From Stieleria neptunia (GTDB lineage: Bacteria; Planctomycetota; Planctomycetia; Pirellulales; Pirellulaceae), in the NCBI RefSeq assembly GCF_007754155.1, contig NZ_CP037423.1, positions 4,030,001 to 4,094,000 of the forward strand: DNA of 64,000 bases, in the 5' to 3' direction. A program made the translations under genes and the position numbers. Positions 1-10,485 of this stretch are shown in pieces. The stretch's first letter is position 1. Each line of letters starts with the position of its first letter. A model generated the notes under the pieces. The model did no database searches. It was given only the letters and a program-made list of their open reading frames with translations, and was not told the DNA's origin.

Positions 1-78
1 CGTCGTCTGAATCGGCGGCGATCCTCCCGTTTTTCCGATCCAGTCTCTTCCGCACCCAACCCAGGATCAGGTCGGCTG

Positions 79-1177
79 ATGCTCGAAACCCCATCGTCGG
101 TCCGTGTCAATCAACGCAACGCGATCGTGATTGCAGTGCTGTTGGGGGCCGCCGTTTTGATGTTGGCGACCGTGTCACCGGTATGGCTGATCTGTCTGCC
201 CCTGGTGCCGCTGGCGTACTGGTGGTGGCGGCGGCGAACACTCCGCCGGCTGCGGGTGATGGCCGAGCCGTTTCCGGGTGAGCTGGAAGCCGCACTCCGG
301 CAGCAGGTCGCTTAGGACCGTCGGAAGAATAAGTGGCGGGGATTGATTGTGGGATAGGCTTCCAGCCTGTCGTTTTCGCCATGACAGGCTGGAAGCCTAT
401 CCCACTTATTCTTCCGACGGTCCTTACTTTCGTGCCCTCGATGATGCCGGCCGCGAGCGTTTTCGCAATCTCGTGAAAGTCTTTTTGGACGAAACTCCGA
501 TCACCGGCATTCGCACCGACGTCGACACCACCACGCGGGCACTTGTCGCCGCCAGCGCGATCATTCCGGTGTTCGGTTTCGACGATTGGGAATACTCGGG
601 GTTGGGTGAGGTGCTGATCTACCCCAATGCGTTCGGCGACGATTACAGCACGTCGGGTGAAAACGACAACGTCGATCGTCGGACCTTGGGCATGGTCGGC
701 CTGGGACACCTGAGCGGAGTGATGATCCTGTCCAAACCCGATCTGATAGCGGGGTTTGAAAACCCCGAAGACAAACGCAACGTCGGGATCCACGAGTTTG
801 CGCATCTGGTCGACAAGGCCGACGGAAGCATCGACGGCCTGCCGCCGGGCGCCGGACTCGCGACCGCGGGGCCGTGGATTCAGTGGATCGGGGAAGAGCT
901 GAAAAACAAACCCCGGGGGCGTCACCACATCGATCAGTACGCCTACACCAACGAAGCGGAGTACTTTGCGGTGTTGTCGGAATACTTTTTCGAAGCCCCG
1001 GACGTGCTGCAGGCCAAGGCACCGAAGATCTACGAGATGTTGCAGCACATGTATCGCCAGAACACACGCAGCTTTCTATCCGGTGTCATGCGTCGGCCCA
1101 AGCGGGTGAGGCGGAATGCCAAGTGCCCTTGTGGGAGCGGGGAAAAGTTCAAACACTGCTGTCGGCGGAAACGATAG
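79..1177 (+). pseudogene. mtfA: MtfA-type zinc peptidase, split by a 109-bp hairpin insertion
   Basis: The two halves form one protein of the MtfA family (peptidase M90; in enterobacteria linked to the Mlc/glucose PTS response). The first half, 79-314, encodes an N-terminal hydrophobic segment, a WWWRRR stretch and the family-like lead-in ending LRQQVA. It runs into a TAG created by the insertion at 315-423. The second half resumes at 427 with YFRALDDAGRERF and carries the zinc motif HEFAH (codons 791-805), the later EYFAVLSEYFFE segment, and a C-terminal SEC-C zinc motif (CPCGSGEKFKHCC). Removing the element plus one TTA (112 bp) joins CAGGTCGCT to TACTTTCGT and gives QVAYFRA in frame. As it stands the insertion both stops and shifts the frame. 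A shorter product from a TTG at 347 would keep the catalytic domain but begin inside the repeat, and I see no ribosome site for it. Confidence 0.85.
315..423. mobile_element. 109-bp TTA-flanked hairpin element, copy 1
   Basis: The element reads, in order, 21-nt outer arm, 16-nt unpaired segment (336-351), 20-nt inner arm (352-371), 11-nt loop (372-382), 20-nt inner arm and 21-nt outer arm. All 41 arm positions pair perfectly, so the copy looks recent. TTA flanks both ends (312-314 and 424-426), as expected of a 3-bp target duplication. The inner arm contains TAGGCTTCCAGCC, which recurs at 11579-11631 and 24487-24537. It has no coding capacity and must have been moved in trans. The responsible enzyme family cannot be told from the sequence. 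Confidence 0.85.
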
Positions 1178-1213
1178 ACGCGACCCAACCCTCTTTCATG
1201 ACGATTCGACTCC

Positions 1214-2263
1214 ATGTTTTTTGCCAGTGACAATTGGGCCGGCGCGGCCGACGAAATCGCCGCGTCCCTGCAACGGCATTCGGGCGGTTTCTCTCCCGCC
1301 TACGGCGCCAGTGATCTCGACAAGCAATTGGAACAACGCTTCAACGAGTTGTTCGAGCGCGAAGTCGCGGTGTTTTTTGTCGGTACCGGAACCGCCGCCA
1401 ATTCGCTGGCGCTGTCGGCCGTCAATCGCCCCGGCGGGTTTGTGCTTTGCCATCGCGAGGCTCATTTGATCGAAGACGAATGTGGCGCGCCGGAATTCTT
1501 TACGTCCGGCGCCCGACTGGCACCGATCGATGGTTCGTTCGGGAAGATCGATCCAAACGCACTTCGTCGCGGTCTGCAACGCTTTGATCCGGAGTTCGTC
1601 CACCACGGTCAACCGATGGCGGTCAGTGTGACCCAGGCAACCGAAGTCGGGACCGTCTACACCAATCAAGAGATTGCGGGGCTCGCCGAACACACCCATG
1701 CGTTCGGGTTGCCGCTGCACATGGACGGTGCGCGCTTTGCCAACGCCATGGTGCGGTTGGGATCCACTCCGGCCGAGATGACTTGGAAAAGCGGTGTCGA
1801 TGTGCTTTCGTTTGGGGCGACGAAAAATGGTTGCTGGTGCGCCGAGGCATTGGTCTTTTTCGATCCGGCCCGGGCAAAACAGTTGCCGTTCATTCGCAAG
1901 CGCGCGGCCCAGTTGTTTTCCAAAACGCGATTCATCGCCGCCCAGTTCCACGCCTACCTGGATGATGACTTGTGGATCCGGTTGGCCACACACGCCAATG
2001 CCATGGCCGATCGATTGGCGGCTGGCATGCAAGAGGCAAAAGACGTTGCGATCGCGTGGCCCTGCCAGTCCAACGAATTGTTTGTCACGATGCCCGCCGA
2101 ACTGGCCGAGCAGTTGAGATCACAAGGCGCGAGGTTCTATCCCTGGCCGGTCCCGGAAGAATTCGAATCGAAATTGGCGGAAGGCCAGCGGCTGTATCGT
2201 CTGGTCACGTCGTTCGCCACCACCAGTGAGCATGTCGACCAGTTTTTGGAACTGATCGGGTGA
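1214..2263 (+). CDS. ltaE: low-specificity L-threonine aldolase family protein
   Basis: This is a 349-residue PLP enzyme of the beta-eliminating lyase/threonine aldolase family. It probably cleaves L-threonine or L-allo-threonine to glycine and acetaldehyde in the cytoplasm. The N-terminal half has FVGTGTAANSLAL, which contacts the cofactor phosphate in this family, then HREAHLIEDECGAPEFF and the LHMDGARFANA segment with the pyridine-binding Asp. The Schiff-base lysine is K204 in SFGATKNGCW. The length matches the family. The ATG at 1214 begins MFFASDNWAG, which aligns with the usual family start, so no upstream start is needed. The gene follows the broken mtfA by 36 bp on the same strand. 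A related beta-eliminating specificity cannot be excluded. Confidence 0.9.
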   Translation: MFFASDNWAGAADEIAASLQRHSGGFSPAYGASDLDKQLEQRFNELFEREVAVFFVGTGTAANSLALSAVNRPGGFVLCHREAHLIEDECGAPEFFTSGARLAPIDGSFGKIDPNALRRGLQRFDPEFVHHGQPMAVSVTQATEVGTVYTNQEIAGLAEHTHAFGLPLHMDGARFANAMVRLGSTPAEMTWKSGVDVLSFGATKNGCWCAEALVFFDPARAKQLPFIRKRAAQLFSKTRFIAAQFHAYLDDDLWIRLATHANAMADRLAAGMQEAKDVAIAWPCQSNELFVTMPAELAEQLRSQGARFYPWPVPEEFESKLAEGQRLYRLVTSFATTSEHVDQFLELIG

Positions 2264-2273
2264 GGCGGCAAGG

Positions 2274-2348
2274 CGATGAGGGCAAAACGATGAGGGCAAA
2301 ACGATGGGGGCAAAACGATGGGGTGGCAGAATGATGGGGTGGCAGAAT
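2274..2348. repeat. short tandem repeats, 14 bp x3 then 16 bp x2
   Basis: Three copies of a 14-bp unit (CGATGAGGGCAAAA and variants) run straight into two 16-bp copies of GATGGGGTGGCAGAAT. The complement of GGCAGAATGAT recurs at about 2527-2560 on the far side of the 130-bp element, so the tandem block and its inverted partner flank that element. The block starts 11 bp after the threonine aldolase stop codon. Confidence 0.75.
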
Positions 2349-2355
2349 GATGGGT

Positions 2356-2485
2356 AACGCTGTGAAGCATTTTCCCCATGTGTTTCTTAAGGTTTTAGCG
2401 GCAGGGCGCGAGCCCTCCGGTTCTTCCTCTCTGCCAACATACCGGAAGGCTCGCGCCCTGCCGCCAAAAAATGCTTCACTGCGTA
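2356..2485. mobile_element. 130-bp palindromic repeat element, copy A
   Basis: The outer inverted ends read AACGCTGTGAAGCATTTT on the left and its near-complement on the right. The inner core has two complementary arms built around AGGGCGCGAGCCCTCCGG. A 25-nt asymmetric spacer (about 2374-2394) sits on the left side only. The same architecture and the same 130-bp span recur at 53252-53381 (opposite orientation) and 54968-55097. The element fills most of the gap between the aldolase and the di-heme gene that converges on it. It has no coding capacity. Confidence 0.8.
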
Positions 2486-2573
2486 GAATGATGTGGGCAG
2501 CGGCCTGGCTTCATTGGGTTCTTGTCATCATTCTGCCCCGTATCATTCTGCCATCCTTCCCTTTCCAACCCGC

Positions 2574-4385
2574 TCAGCTTCTCGGCTGAGGGGCATTCGG
2601 CGGCGCGACCAGGGTGTTGAGAAACTCGATCACGGCTTGCCGGTCTTCCAGCGACAGCGTCAGGAATCGATCGCGCGTTCCTTTCGATTCGCCGTCGTGC
2701 ATCGTGATGGCTTCCAGCAACGTTTCCGCCCGACCGTCGTGCATGTAGGGAGCTGAATCATGAACGCCCCACAACGGCGGCGTTCTCCACTCCTGCGTGA
2801 ATCGCGTCGATTCCAAGTGCAATCGCGTGTAATCGGTACGCGTCTGCCGAATGTTTTGGGTGGTCGTCGTCGTATTCTCGCTGGTGTAAGTGTCTCGCCC
2901 TGATGCGGTTCGTTCCCGATTGTTGCGATTCACTTCGTTTTCGACCAAACGGGTGTCCGTCTTGCTTGTTTGCCACGTCTTGGACTTGCTTCGCTCATTG
3001 ACAAACCGCAGGGTCATCGGGGGGACCGGAGAGGCTTTAAAGCGATATTCATTGCGTGAGACGAACACGCTGGAACGTGTCGGGATCCTCGACCGTGACG
3101 CAGCGGTGTTGGTGCTGCTGGATTGTCGATTGACCATGCTGCTCGAACCGGGTTCCATCGAATAATTCCCGCCGTAGTAGGCGGTCCCCATCACGGTGTC
3201 ATCGACGATCGTGCGCGTCGTGATGGCGTCCGAGTCGATTGCAAAGTCCATTCGCGTTACCGGCGTCGCTCGAGTGATGTAGGGGTCGGCGGGATTCAGG
3301 TCGTAGGACTTTGGCCCCATGTCGTGCAGCAACAGGTCGCTGTAAATTCCTTGGGCCGGACCGAGTGACGGACGGTGGCAGACGGCGCAGCCGATCGACG
3401 CAAACACTTGTTCGCCGCGGGCGGCCAACATTCGGCGGTCGGATTCCTCAGGTACGGCACGTGTTGGGGCCGGCAGGGCAGCCACGAATGCCGCCATCGC
3501 TTTGATCTGCGCGTCAGAAATATCGACGGTCGGATTTCGATACGCCGGCGCCATCGGGTCGATCGGTTGATTGATCCGACGGGTTTCCAGTCCGACTTCG
3601 GCCGCGCACGCTTGGTCACAAAAATCCAGCAGCGACCTGACGTTGCCACGCCAACCAAATTTGCCGATGCCGCCGCTGGCCAGCGTGGCCAATCGTCCGC
3701 TGATTTCTGGGTGCTTGGTTTGCTCGCGTTCAACGGCCCGCAGTTGTTTCACGGTGACCTGGTCGATCAGTCCGGCACCGAACAGCGGAGTCGTATTCCG
3801 CTGAAACATCCGCGCGCGAATCGACGTGTGGTACGTGCCTTGGGTCGCGGTGTACAGGATCGGCGTGGCGTTGGCGAGTCGAACTTCGGCGGCATTGGTT
3901 GATCCACCGTTGTCGCTGAACAGGGCGGGGATTTTCTCCATGAACGCCTGTCGCGACTGAGCAAACGCGGAGGTGCCGCCGTGATGCGCCAATGACAGCG
4001 AGTTCACGACGCCGGCGCTGGGATCGACGAACCCGGGATGGAAGCCGCGGATCGCCTGGCGAATCACGTCCGAATTGATCCGGCCGCCGGAAATTCGCAT
4101 CGATTCGATACTGATCGTTTTGGCGTTGAATTCGGCTTCACCGGCGCCGCCGATCCCGCCTTGCCGATGACAGGCGGCACAGGACTGGCCGTTGAACAGT
4201 GGGCCCAATCCGTCGTTGCCCATCAACGCCGGGTTTTGCGGCGACCAATTCTTTTCGAACAGTTGCTGACCGATTGCGACCGATTCGGGCGACACCGCCG
4301 AAACCGTCGGCGCCCCGATCAGCAGGCAGCCGATCATTCCAAATCGAATACCGACCTTCGTAAAAAACTTTCGTTTTGGCAACAT
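2574..4385 (-). CDS. secreted di-heme cytochrome c / peroxidase-like protein (DUF1111 type)
   Basis: This 603-residue exported protein has a signal peptide (hydrophobic residues 15-30, likely cleavage after VSA). It has two c-type heme motifs, C69-A-A-C-H and a second CAVCH near residue 334, and resembles the di-heme oxidoreductase (thiol oxidoreductase, DUF1111) branch of the cytochrome c peroxidase superfamily. It probably works in the periplasm, but its electron partner and substrate are unknown. The C-terminal PPLWGVHDSAPYMHDGRA segment is typical of this superfamily. Residues about 437-535 form a Ser/Thr/Arg/Asn-rich insert of low complexity between the second heme and that motif, which is unusual. 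It converges with the aldolase and lies 133 bp downstream of the next minus-strand gene. Confidence 0.8.
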   Translation of the reverse strand: MLPKRKFFTKVGIRFGMIGCLLIGAPTVSAVSPESVAIGQQLFEKNWSPQNPALMGNDGLGPLFNGQSCAACHRQGGIGGAGEAEFNAKTISIESMRISGGRINSDVIRQAIRGFHPGFVDPSAGVVNSLSLAHHGGTSAFAQSRQAFMEKIPALFSDNGGSTNAAEVRLANATPILYTATQGTYHTSIRARMFQRNTTPLFGAGLIDQVTVKQLRAVEREQTKHPEISGRLATLASGGIGKFGWRGNVRSLLDFCDQACAAEVGLETRRINQPIDPMAPAYRNPTVDISDAQIKAMAAFVAALPAPTRAVPEESDRRMLAARGEQVFASIGCAVCHRPSLGPAQGIYSDLLLHDMGPKSYDLNPADPYITRATPVTRMDFAIDSDAITTRTIVDDTVMGTAYYGGNYSMEPGSSSMVNRQSSSTNTAASRSRIPTRSSVFVSRNEYRFKASPVPPMTLRFVNERSKSKTWQTSKTDTRLVENEVNRNNRERTASGRDTYTSENTTTTTQNIRQTRTDYTRLHLESTRFTQEWRTPPLWGVHDSAPYMHDGRAETLLEAITMHDGESKGTRDRFLTLSLEDRQAVIEFLNTLVAPPNAPQPRS

Positions 4386-4518
4386 CGTTGCCCCCCGTGA
4401 GCGAAGAGGAAATGGAGTTGGTGTGCACGCTTTTGCCGCCTGCTTTCGCTGCGTAGCAGCGACCGGGAATCGTCTGAAGGCTTGACACCAACGGTTACCG
4501 ATGCCGGTGCCATTGATG

Positions 4519-6249
4519 TCAGGGTGCGTCCCACCACCAATGATTCACCGCCATCGGCTGATGATGGGTGACAAAGGTTTGTCCCGACAGTGTGGGGTAG
4601 GTGCCGATCGTCGCTTTGACGGTCGACTCGGGCGCAACGGACACGCCGCCGCTGGCAAGCAGCACGTGGTGACGCTGGCTGCCTTTGCGAACGGTGTGCA
4701 AGGTCGCGATCGATTCGACTTGTTTCGGTGCCGGCAGATTCCAATCCCTGACGTCGTCTTCGGCGGCCAGCCCCATCGCCAACGCGCGGTGCACGTCCGG
4801 CGAACCGAACCGGTCGATCAGGTGGGACACCGCGGCGACCCGATATAGCGACTCGAGCGCGCCGTAGATGGGATACTGGTCGCGGATGCGGGACCAATGT
4901 TGATTGAATCCGGCGACAAATTGAGCACTGCGCGGATCAACCGTGACATCGCCGCGGCCGCCATCGGCCAACGCGCGTTGGTTTTCACCGCTGAGCCGAA
5001 TCGGGGTGCCGGCGATTTCAAAAACACGTTGCTCGGTGTCACTTCGAACCGCTTGCGGGTTGGCCGTGAACCAAAGCCGCAGCAACAATCCATCCGGCGG
5101 GCCTTGCGCGATGAAGTCGTCCACGACGTCCAAGTAGCTGTCGACGCCCTCGGGCATCGGTTGCTCGCCGAGGGCGAGTTGTTTCATGTGGCGGTCGGCT
5201 TCGACCATCAGCAAGGCAACCGATGTGTCGCCGGCGGCGCCGAACACTTCGACGCATTGCATGCCGAGCGCGGTTCGCAATCGGTCGGCGGACTTGCCGA
5301 TCGGAATCTGTCCGGAACGAATCTCGGCCGCAACGTCCATCGCCGCTTGCATGCCCGCCGGCGTCGGATCGATCGTGCAGCCGAATGGCGTGTTGGCAAA
5401 CGTGGACGCCAGGCAACGGGCCAGGAAGTCGCTGCGCAGCGTCGATCGCCCCGATTCACGATCCACATACCAACCGCGATCCATGTCGATCCCGCCGGTC
5501 GGGGCCGCCAGGATGATGTCGTCGTCGGTCAGGATCAGATACTGAATGTGCGACAGGCCGGCCAGATTCAGCAGGCTGTCGCCGAGCGGAACGCCGGTCA
5601 TCCGTCGGGTGGTGATTTCATCACGCAGGCGTCGTAGCGAAACGCAACGAAGTTTTGACGGGCTGCGCCAGTCGCGCGGCGAGGTTTCCATGTCGCCGGA
5701 CAGCAGAACGTCAAGATTCGCGATCGCCCCCCGGGCCCGCAATTGATCGTCGCTGGGCAACAGGGCGATTTCGACCGTTCCGGACGGATCGACGTAAACC
5801 CCTTGGGGATACGGCGCCATCGTGCTGTTGCCGCCGAGTGCTTCCCAGGTATCGGGAACCACGGTGGTTTCGATCAGCGTCATCAAGGAGTCAAAATCCG
5901 CGAACGCCCCGCCACCTTGGGCAGGCCCGCCGCGTGTGGCTCCGAGCGTCTGATCGATCACACTCTGGCGATTTTCCGGCGTTTCGATCTGACGCACCGT
6001 TGCGGCGGCGGCCAGCGAATCACCCGACAGCGATTGGGCCGTGGCGATCTGGGCCAGCCATCGGTCGCGCGTGGTCGGCAGCGAGTCCGGCGGCATCGTT
6101 TTGGCGACCGCGAATTCGCCGGCGCTGATGGCCAGGTCAGGATCGGCCGGTGGGGCAGCGGTGCAGGAATGCGGCGTCAGCAGACCGGCGATGAAAAAGG
6201 CGAGAGCGGCCGCGGAAACCAAGATCGCAATCCGACGGTTTCGATTCAT
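4519..6249 (-). CDS. secreted DUF1598-type planctomycete protein, paralogue 1
   Basis: This is a 576-residue protein with an N-terminal signal or anchor (MNRNRRIAILVSAAALAFF). It is homologous along most of its length to the gene at 7283-8671. Shared features include KLRCVSLRRL versus KLRKVSLQRL, LAGLSHIQYL versus LAGLTSIQYV, VEADRHMK versus VEADYRMK, and a Trp-rich C terminus (HWWWDAP versus QWWWD). The family name DUF1598 is from memory. No catalytic motif is visible, so no function is proposed. The ATG at 6249 is chosen over one 66 bp upstream because AGGA lies 7 bp before it and the signal sequence then starts at residue 1. Export to the periplasm or surface is inferred. Confidence 0.75.
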   Translation of the reverse strand: MNRNRRIAILVSAAALAFFIAGLLTPHSCTAAPPADPDLAISAGEFAVAKTMPPDSLPTTRDRWLAQIATAQSLSGDSLAAAATVRQIETPENRQSVIDQTLGATRGGPAQGGGAFADFDSLMTLIETTVVPDTWEALGGNSTMAPYPQGVYVDPSGTVEIALLPSDDQLRARGAIANLDVLLSGDMETSPRDWRSPSKLRCVSLRRLRDEITTRRMTGVPLGDSLLNLAGLSHIQYLILTDDDIILAAPTGGIDMDRGWYVDRESGRSTLRSDFLARCLASTFANTPFGCTIDPTPAGMQAAMDVAAEIRSGQIPIGKSADRLRTALGMQCVEVFGAAGDTSVALLMVEADRHMKQLALGEQPMPEGVDSYLDVVDDFIAQGPPDGLLLRLWFTANPQAVRSDTEQRVFEIAGTPIRLSGENQRALADGGRGDVTVDPRSAQFVAGFNQHWSRIRDQYPIYGALESLYRVAAVSHLIDRFGSPDVHRALAMGLAAEDDVRDWNLPAPKQVESIATLHTVRKGSQRHHVLLASGGVSVAPESTVKATIGTYPTLSGQTFVTHHQPMAVNHWWWDAP

Positions 6250-6424
6250 CACGTATTCCTGACGTTGTTGAGAAGGGTGCATGGAGTCTCGCCGACTTCC
6301 GCTACCGGACGGCAAGCAGTGAAAAAATCATGCCAATCCTGTTTTTTTCCGATTCGGTGCTCCCGGCGGCAGCCGCCACGTCTCAGCGTAGCAAAATGCT
6401 GCACCGCGGGTGTATCAATCTGCG

Positions 6425-7198
6425 TCAGGGGGCCTGCCAAGCGCCGTGGACCAGTCGTTCTTGGGGGCGGAACCGTTCTTTGTAGTTCAAATGGGGGTTT
6501 TCGGCGACGAACAGCCCCAGGTAGACGTAGGTTCGGCCCGTTTGCAGGGCCCATTGAATCTGCTTGAGCACCGCCAGCGTTCCAATGCAGTAGTGTCCGT
6601 AGTCCGGATCAAAGTGGGTGTAGACGGCGTTGACGGACTCGCGGCCCAGGTCAACGATCGCGATCCCGATCAGTTTGCCGTCCAGGCGGAAGGTCAGCTC
6701 GGCCGTCTCGACACAGGTCGCGACCAGAAACTCGTGATAGTCGATCAAATCCGCCGGCCCGCGCCGGCTGAGCTTTCGCGCGCTGCGATGCGTGTTAAAA
6801 AGCCGGAGGCGTTCGGGGTCGACGAGCACGCGTCCCCAGCGGATTTCCAATTCGCGGTCGGATCGATTCAGGATCCGCTTCATCGACCGCGTGAACTGAA
6901 AGTGATGCACGTTCACGCGAGTGGGAACGCATTGTTTGCATTCGGGGCACTGCGTCCGGTAGAGCATCGTTCCGGCGCGCCGGTAGCCGAGTCGCAGCAA
7001 ACGATCCAGGTCCTCGGGCAGAATCCTGCGTTTGGGATATTCCAGCGGCATCCGCGCCACTTTTCCGTCCAGATACGGGCACTCTTGCAGCGCGTCGTAG
7101 ACGACCACCAATCCCGATTGGACGAATTCGTCTGCGGACGCGTCGGCGACGCGTGGATCCTGCTGATCGGACGGTTTCGAGGCTGACTGGTACTTCAT
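6425..7198 (-). CDS. bpt: aspartate/glutamate leucyltransferase-type aminoacyl-tRNA:protein transferase
   Basis: This is a 257-residue member of the ATE/Bpt family, which adds Leu or Arg from tRNA to the N terminus of proteins and so marks them for ClpAP/ClpS degradation. Visible landmarks are CPYLDGKVARMPLEYP near the N terminus, LGYRRAGTMLYRTQCPECKQCVPTRV with the family cysteines, FTRSMKRILNR, and the C-terminal acetyltransferase-like fold segments (YTHFDPDYGHYCIGTLAVL, YVYLGLFVAENPHLNYKERFRP). Bacterial Bpt and eukaryotic ATE1 share this core, and which amino acid is transferred here cannot be read off. The gene sits between two DUF1598-type genes. Its start codon directly abuts a terminator hairpin (7199-7243), which leaves no room for a ribosome site. 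Confidence 0.85.
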   Translation of the reverse strand: MKYQSASKPSDQQDPRVADASADEFVQSGLVVVYDALQECPYLDGKVARMPLEYPKRRILPEDLDRLLRLGYRRAGTMLYRTQCPECKQCVPTRVNVHHFQFTRSMKRILNRSDRELEIRWGRVLVDPERLRLFNTHRSARKLSRRGPADLIDYHEFLVATCVETAELTFRLDGKLIGIAIVDLGRESVNAVYTHFDPDYGHYCIGTLAVLKQIQWALQTGRTYVYLGLFVAENPHLNYKERFRPQERLVHGAWQAP

Positions 7199-7243
7199 AA
7201 AAAAACACTGGCCGCACGGAAAGTGATTCCCGACGGCCAGTGT
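7199..7243 (-). terminator. intrinsic terminator downstream of the DUF1598-type gene
   Basis: On the minus strand a 10-bp perfect stem (ACACTGGCCG with CGGCCAGTGT, loop about 19 nt) is followed by a run of seven T. It lies 40 bp after the stop of the gene at 7283-8671. The T run touches the ATG of the bpt gene, so it could also act as an attenuator for bpt. Confidence 0.8.
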
Positions 7244-7282
7244 AGCGTGGTTTTGCGATGCTGACGAATTCGTGCTGACGAA

Positions 7283-8671
7283 TCAGTCCCACCACCATTG
7301 TCCGGGTTTCAAATCGGCCGGCCCGGCGGACTGTTTGACTTGATCGGTCTGTCCTTCGCGGTCGACGACCAACGTCTCTTTGGCGAGCGCTTTTCGCGGT
7401 TGCATCTGGACACCGCCACCGAGCGGCGTCATCAACGTATTGCCACGCCAAACCGCATTCACGGCGGTCTCGACTTGCTCCGGTGCGGTGTAGGTTTGCA
7501 CCGTCAGGGCCGACTCGTTGCCGAGCACCGGCATGGCCCATTCGGCTTGGCCGTAGAAGTCTTGTTCTTGGATGTACGCCGCCGCGATCGAGACGTCCAT
7601 CAGTTGACGCATCTCGGCATAGATGCGGACCCGGTCGGCGATCATCGGGAATTTGCTGGTGAATTCTTGACAAAACGCCTGGCTGGCTTTGTTGACGCGA
7701 CGGGTGATGGTTCGTTTTCCGCCGGCGACACGCTCGTTTTCGCCGACCAGTTGAACGCCACGTTCGTTGATCTTCATCGCCAAGCCGTCTTCGCTGACCG
7801 CAATGCCGTCATACCGCGGTTGGAAATACCAACGTTCCATCGCGTTGGCGGCGACCGCCGACGGGTTGGCCCGATCGACGTAGCTTTGGAATCGCATCGG
7901 CAGACGTTCCAGGCCGATCCCGATCAGTTTCATCCGATAGTCCGCTTCGACCAGGACGCGGGCAAAGTGGGTGTCGGTCGGGATGCCGCGAATCGAGACG
8001 TTTTGCAGCCCCAGATTGTTTTTCAAACCGGCGGCCAATCGAGCCGCATCGCTCGGTTGAACTCGGCCGCGAACCGAGGCCAAGAATTGTTGCATTCGCT
8101 GCAGGCCTTCTTCGGTCGGATCGATCGAAACGCTGATCACGCCGGTCGCGGGTTGGCCGGGGGCGAAGGCGCGAAGGGCGGTGACCAGGTCTTCCAGCAA
8201 GACCGTGGGTTTGCCGGAGTTGATGCCGACAAAGCGTTCGGTGGGGTCGGCGACAAACCCTTCGGCCGGTCCGGCCACGACAATGTCGCGGGTTTCGGGG
8301 TAATAGAACACGTACTGGATCGAGGTCAGCCCGGCGAGGGCTGCCAAATCATCGCTAACGGCCTGTCCGGCGGCGAGCTGCTCTTGGATGGCCGCTTCCA
8401 GGCGTTGCAGCGAGACTTTTCGCAGTTTGCTGCCACGCATCAGGTCGTTGTCCCGCATTTGACGGGCGGCCATCAGACGCTGCTGGGCGACGCGGGGGTC
8501 AAACTGGCGGACCTTCAAGACGCCTTGGGCATCGACGTCGACGCCGGCGATCGGCTGGGCGAAGTTGTTGGTGGTTCCGCCGCCAGTGTCCTGGCCGTAG
8601 ACGCAGGATCCGGACGAAAGGAAGGCTGCGGCGAGCGCGGCAAGCAAAAACGAGCGGAAAAGACGTGTCAT
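7283..8671 (-). CDS. secreted DUF1598-type planctomycete protein, paralogue 2
   Basis: This is a 462-residue exported protein with a signal peptide of the form MTRLFRSFLLAALAAAFLSS followed by GSCVYGQ. The body is collinear with the paralogue at 4519-6249: VDVDAQGVLKV, a KVSLQRLEAAI stretch, LAGLTSIQYVFYYP, an IDPTEEGLQRMQQFL block, VEADYRMKLIGIGLERLP, and a C-terminal PGQWWWD. It lacks an N-terminal extension of roughly 100 residues present in paralogue 1. The ATG at 8671 is preferred to one 57 bp upstream because it places the signal sequence at residue 1. No enzymatic motif is seen and the function is unknown. Transcription probably ends at the hairpin at 7199-7243. Confidence 0.75.
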   Translation of the reverse strand: MTRLFRSFLLAALAAAFLSSGSCVYGQDTGGGTTNNFAQPIAGVDVDAQGVLKVRQFDPRVAQQRLMAARQMRDNDLMRGSKLRKVSLQRLEAAIQEQLAAGQAVSDDLAALAGLTSIQYVFYYPETRDIVVAGPAEGFVADPTERFVGINSGKPTVLLEDLVTALRAFAPGQPATGVISVSIDPTEEGLQRMQQFLASVRGRVQPSDAARLAAGLKNNLGLQNVSIRGIPTDTHFARVLVEADYRMKLIGIGLERLPMRFQSYVDRANPSAVAANAMERWYFQPRYDGIAVSEDGLAMKINERGVQLVGENERVAGGKRTITRRVNKASQAFCQEFTSKFPMIADRVRIYAEMRQLMDVSIAAAYIQEQDFYGQAEWAMPVLGNESALTVQTYTAPEQVETAVNAVWRGNTLMTPLGGGVQMQPRKALAKETLVVDREGQTDQVKQSAGPADLKPGQWWWD

Positions 8672-9004
8672 CGGTGAAACCAATTTCAAAACGCGGCCGA
8701 GGATTGGGGGCGCAGGGGGAAAAGTCACTTGCTGTGACAGTAATCAGTCGCGGGCGGATCGGCAAGAAACTACCGCGATTGAACCAAAATTGAGGCAAAT
8801 CAGTGGTCCGGATCTGCCCCCGGATGGGGATTTCGAGGGCCCGGCGGCGTTTGATCGCCGCCGGTTCACGGTGCAAACACCATGCCGCACCGGTTCTATC
8901 TTAGCTTTCCGCCGCCGTGATGGCCCCGCCCTTCCGGTTTTTTGGGTCTGCCGTAGAATCTGGCCTGACGGTCTGGAAACCACCTTCCCAATGAGTTTGA
9001 AAAG
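8672..9004. other. divergent intergenic region between a DUF1598-type gene and gnd
   Basis: This 333-bp gap must hold the promoters of both divergent genes. The only clear structure is a perfect 9-bp stem (CCGGCGGCG with CGCCGCCGG, loop TTTGAT) at 8841-8864, about 140 bp before the gnd ATG. It has no T run. I found no convincing -35/-10 pair. Confidence 0.6.
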
Positions 9005-10483
<1,479 letters not shown>

Positions 10484-10485
10484 CC

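Noticed and set aside
347..1177. An intact shorter mtfA starting at the TTG at 347
   Set aside because: The start falls inside the inserted element, lacks a ribosome site, and omits the N-terminal segment that the sequence before the insertion clearly encodes.
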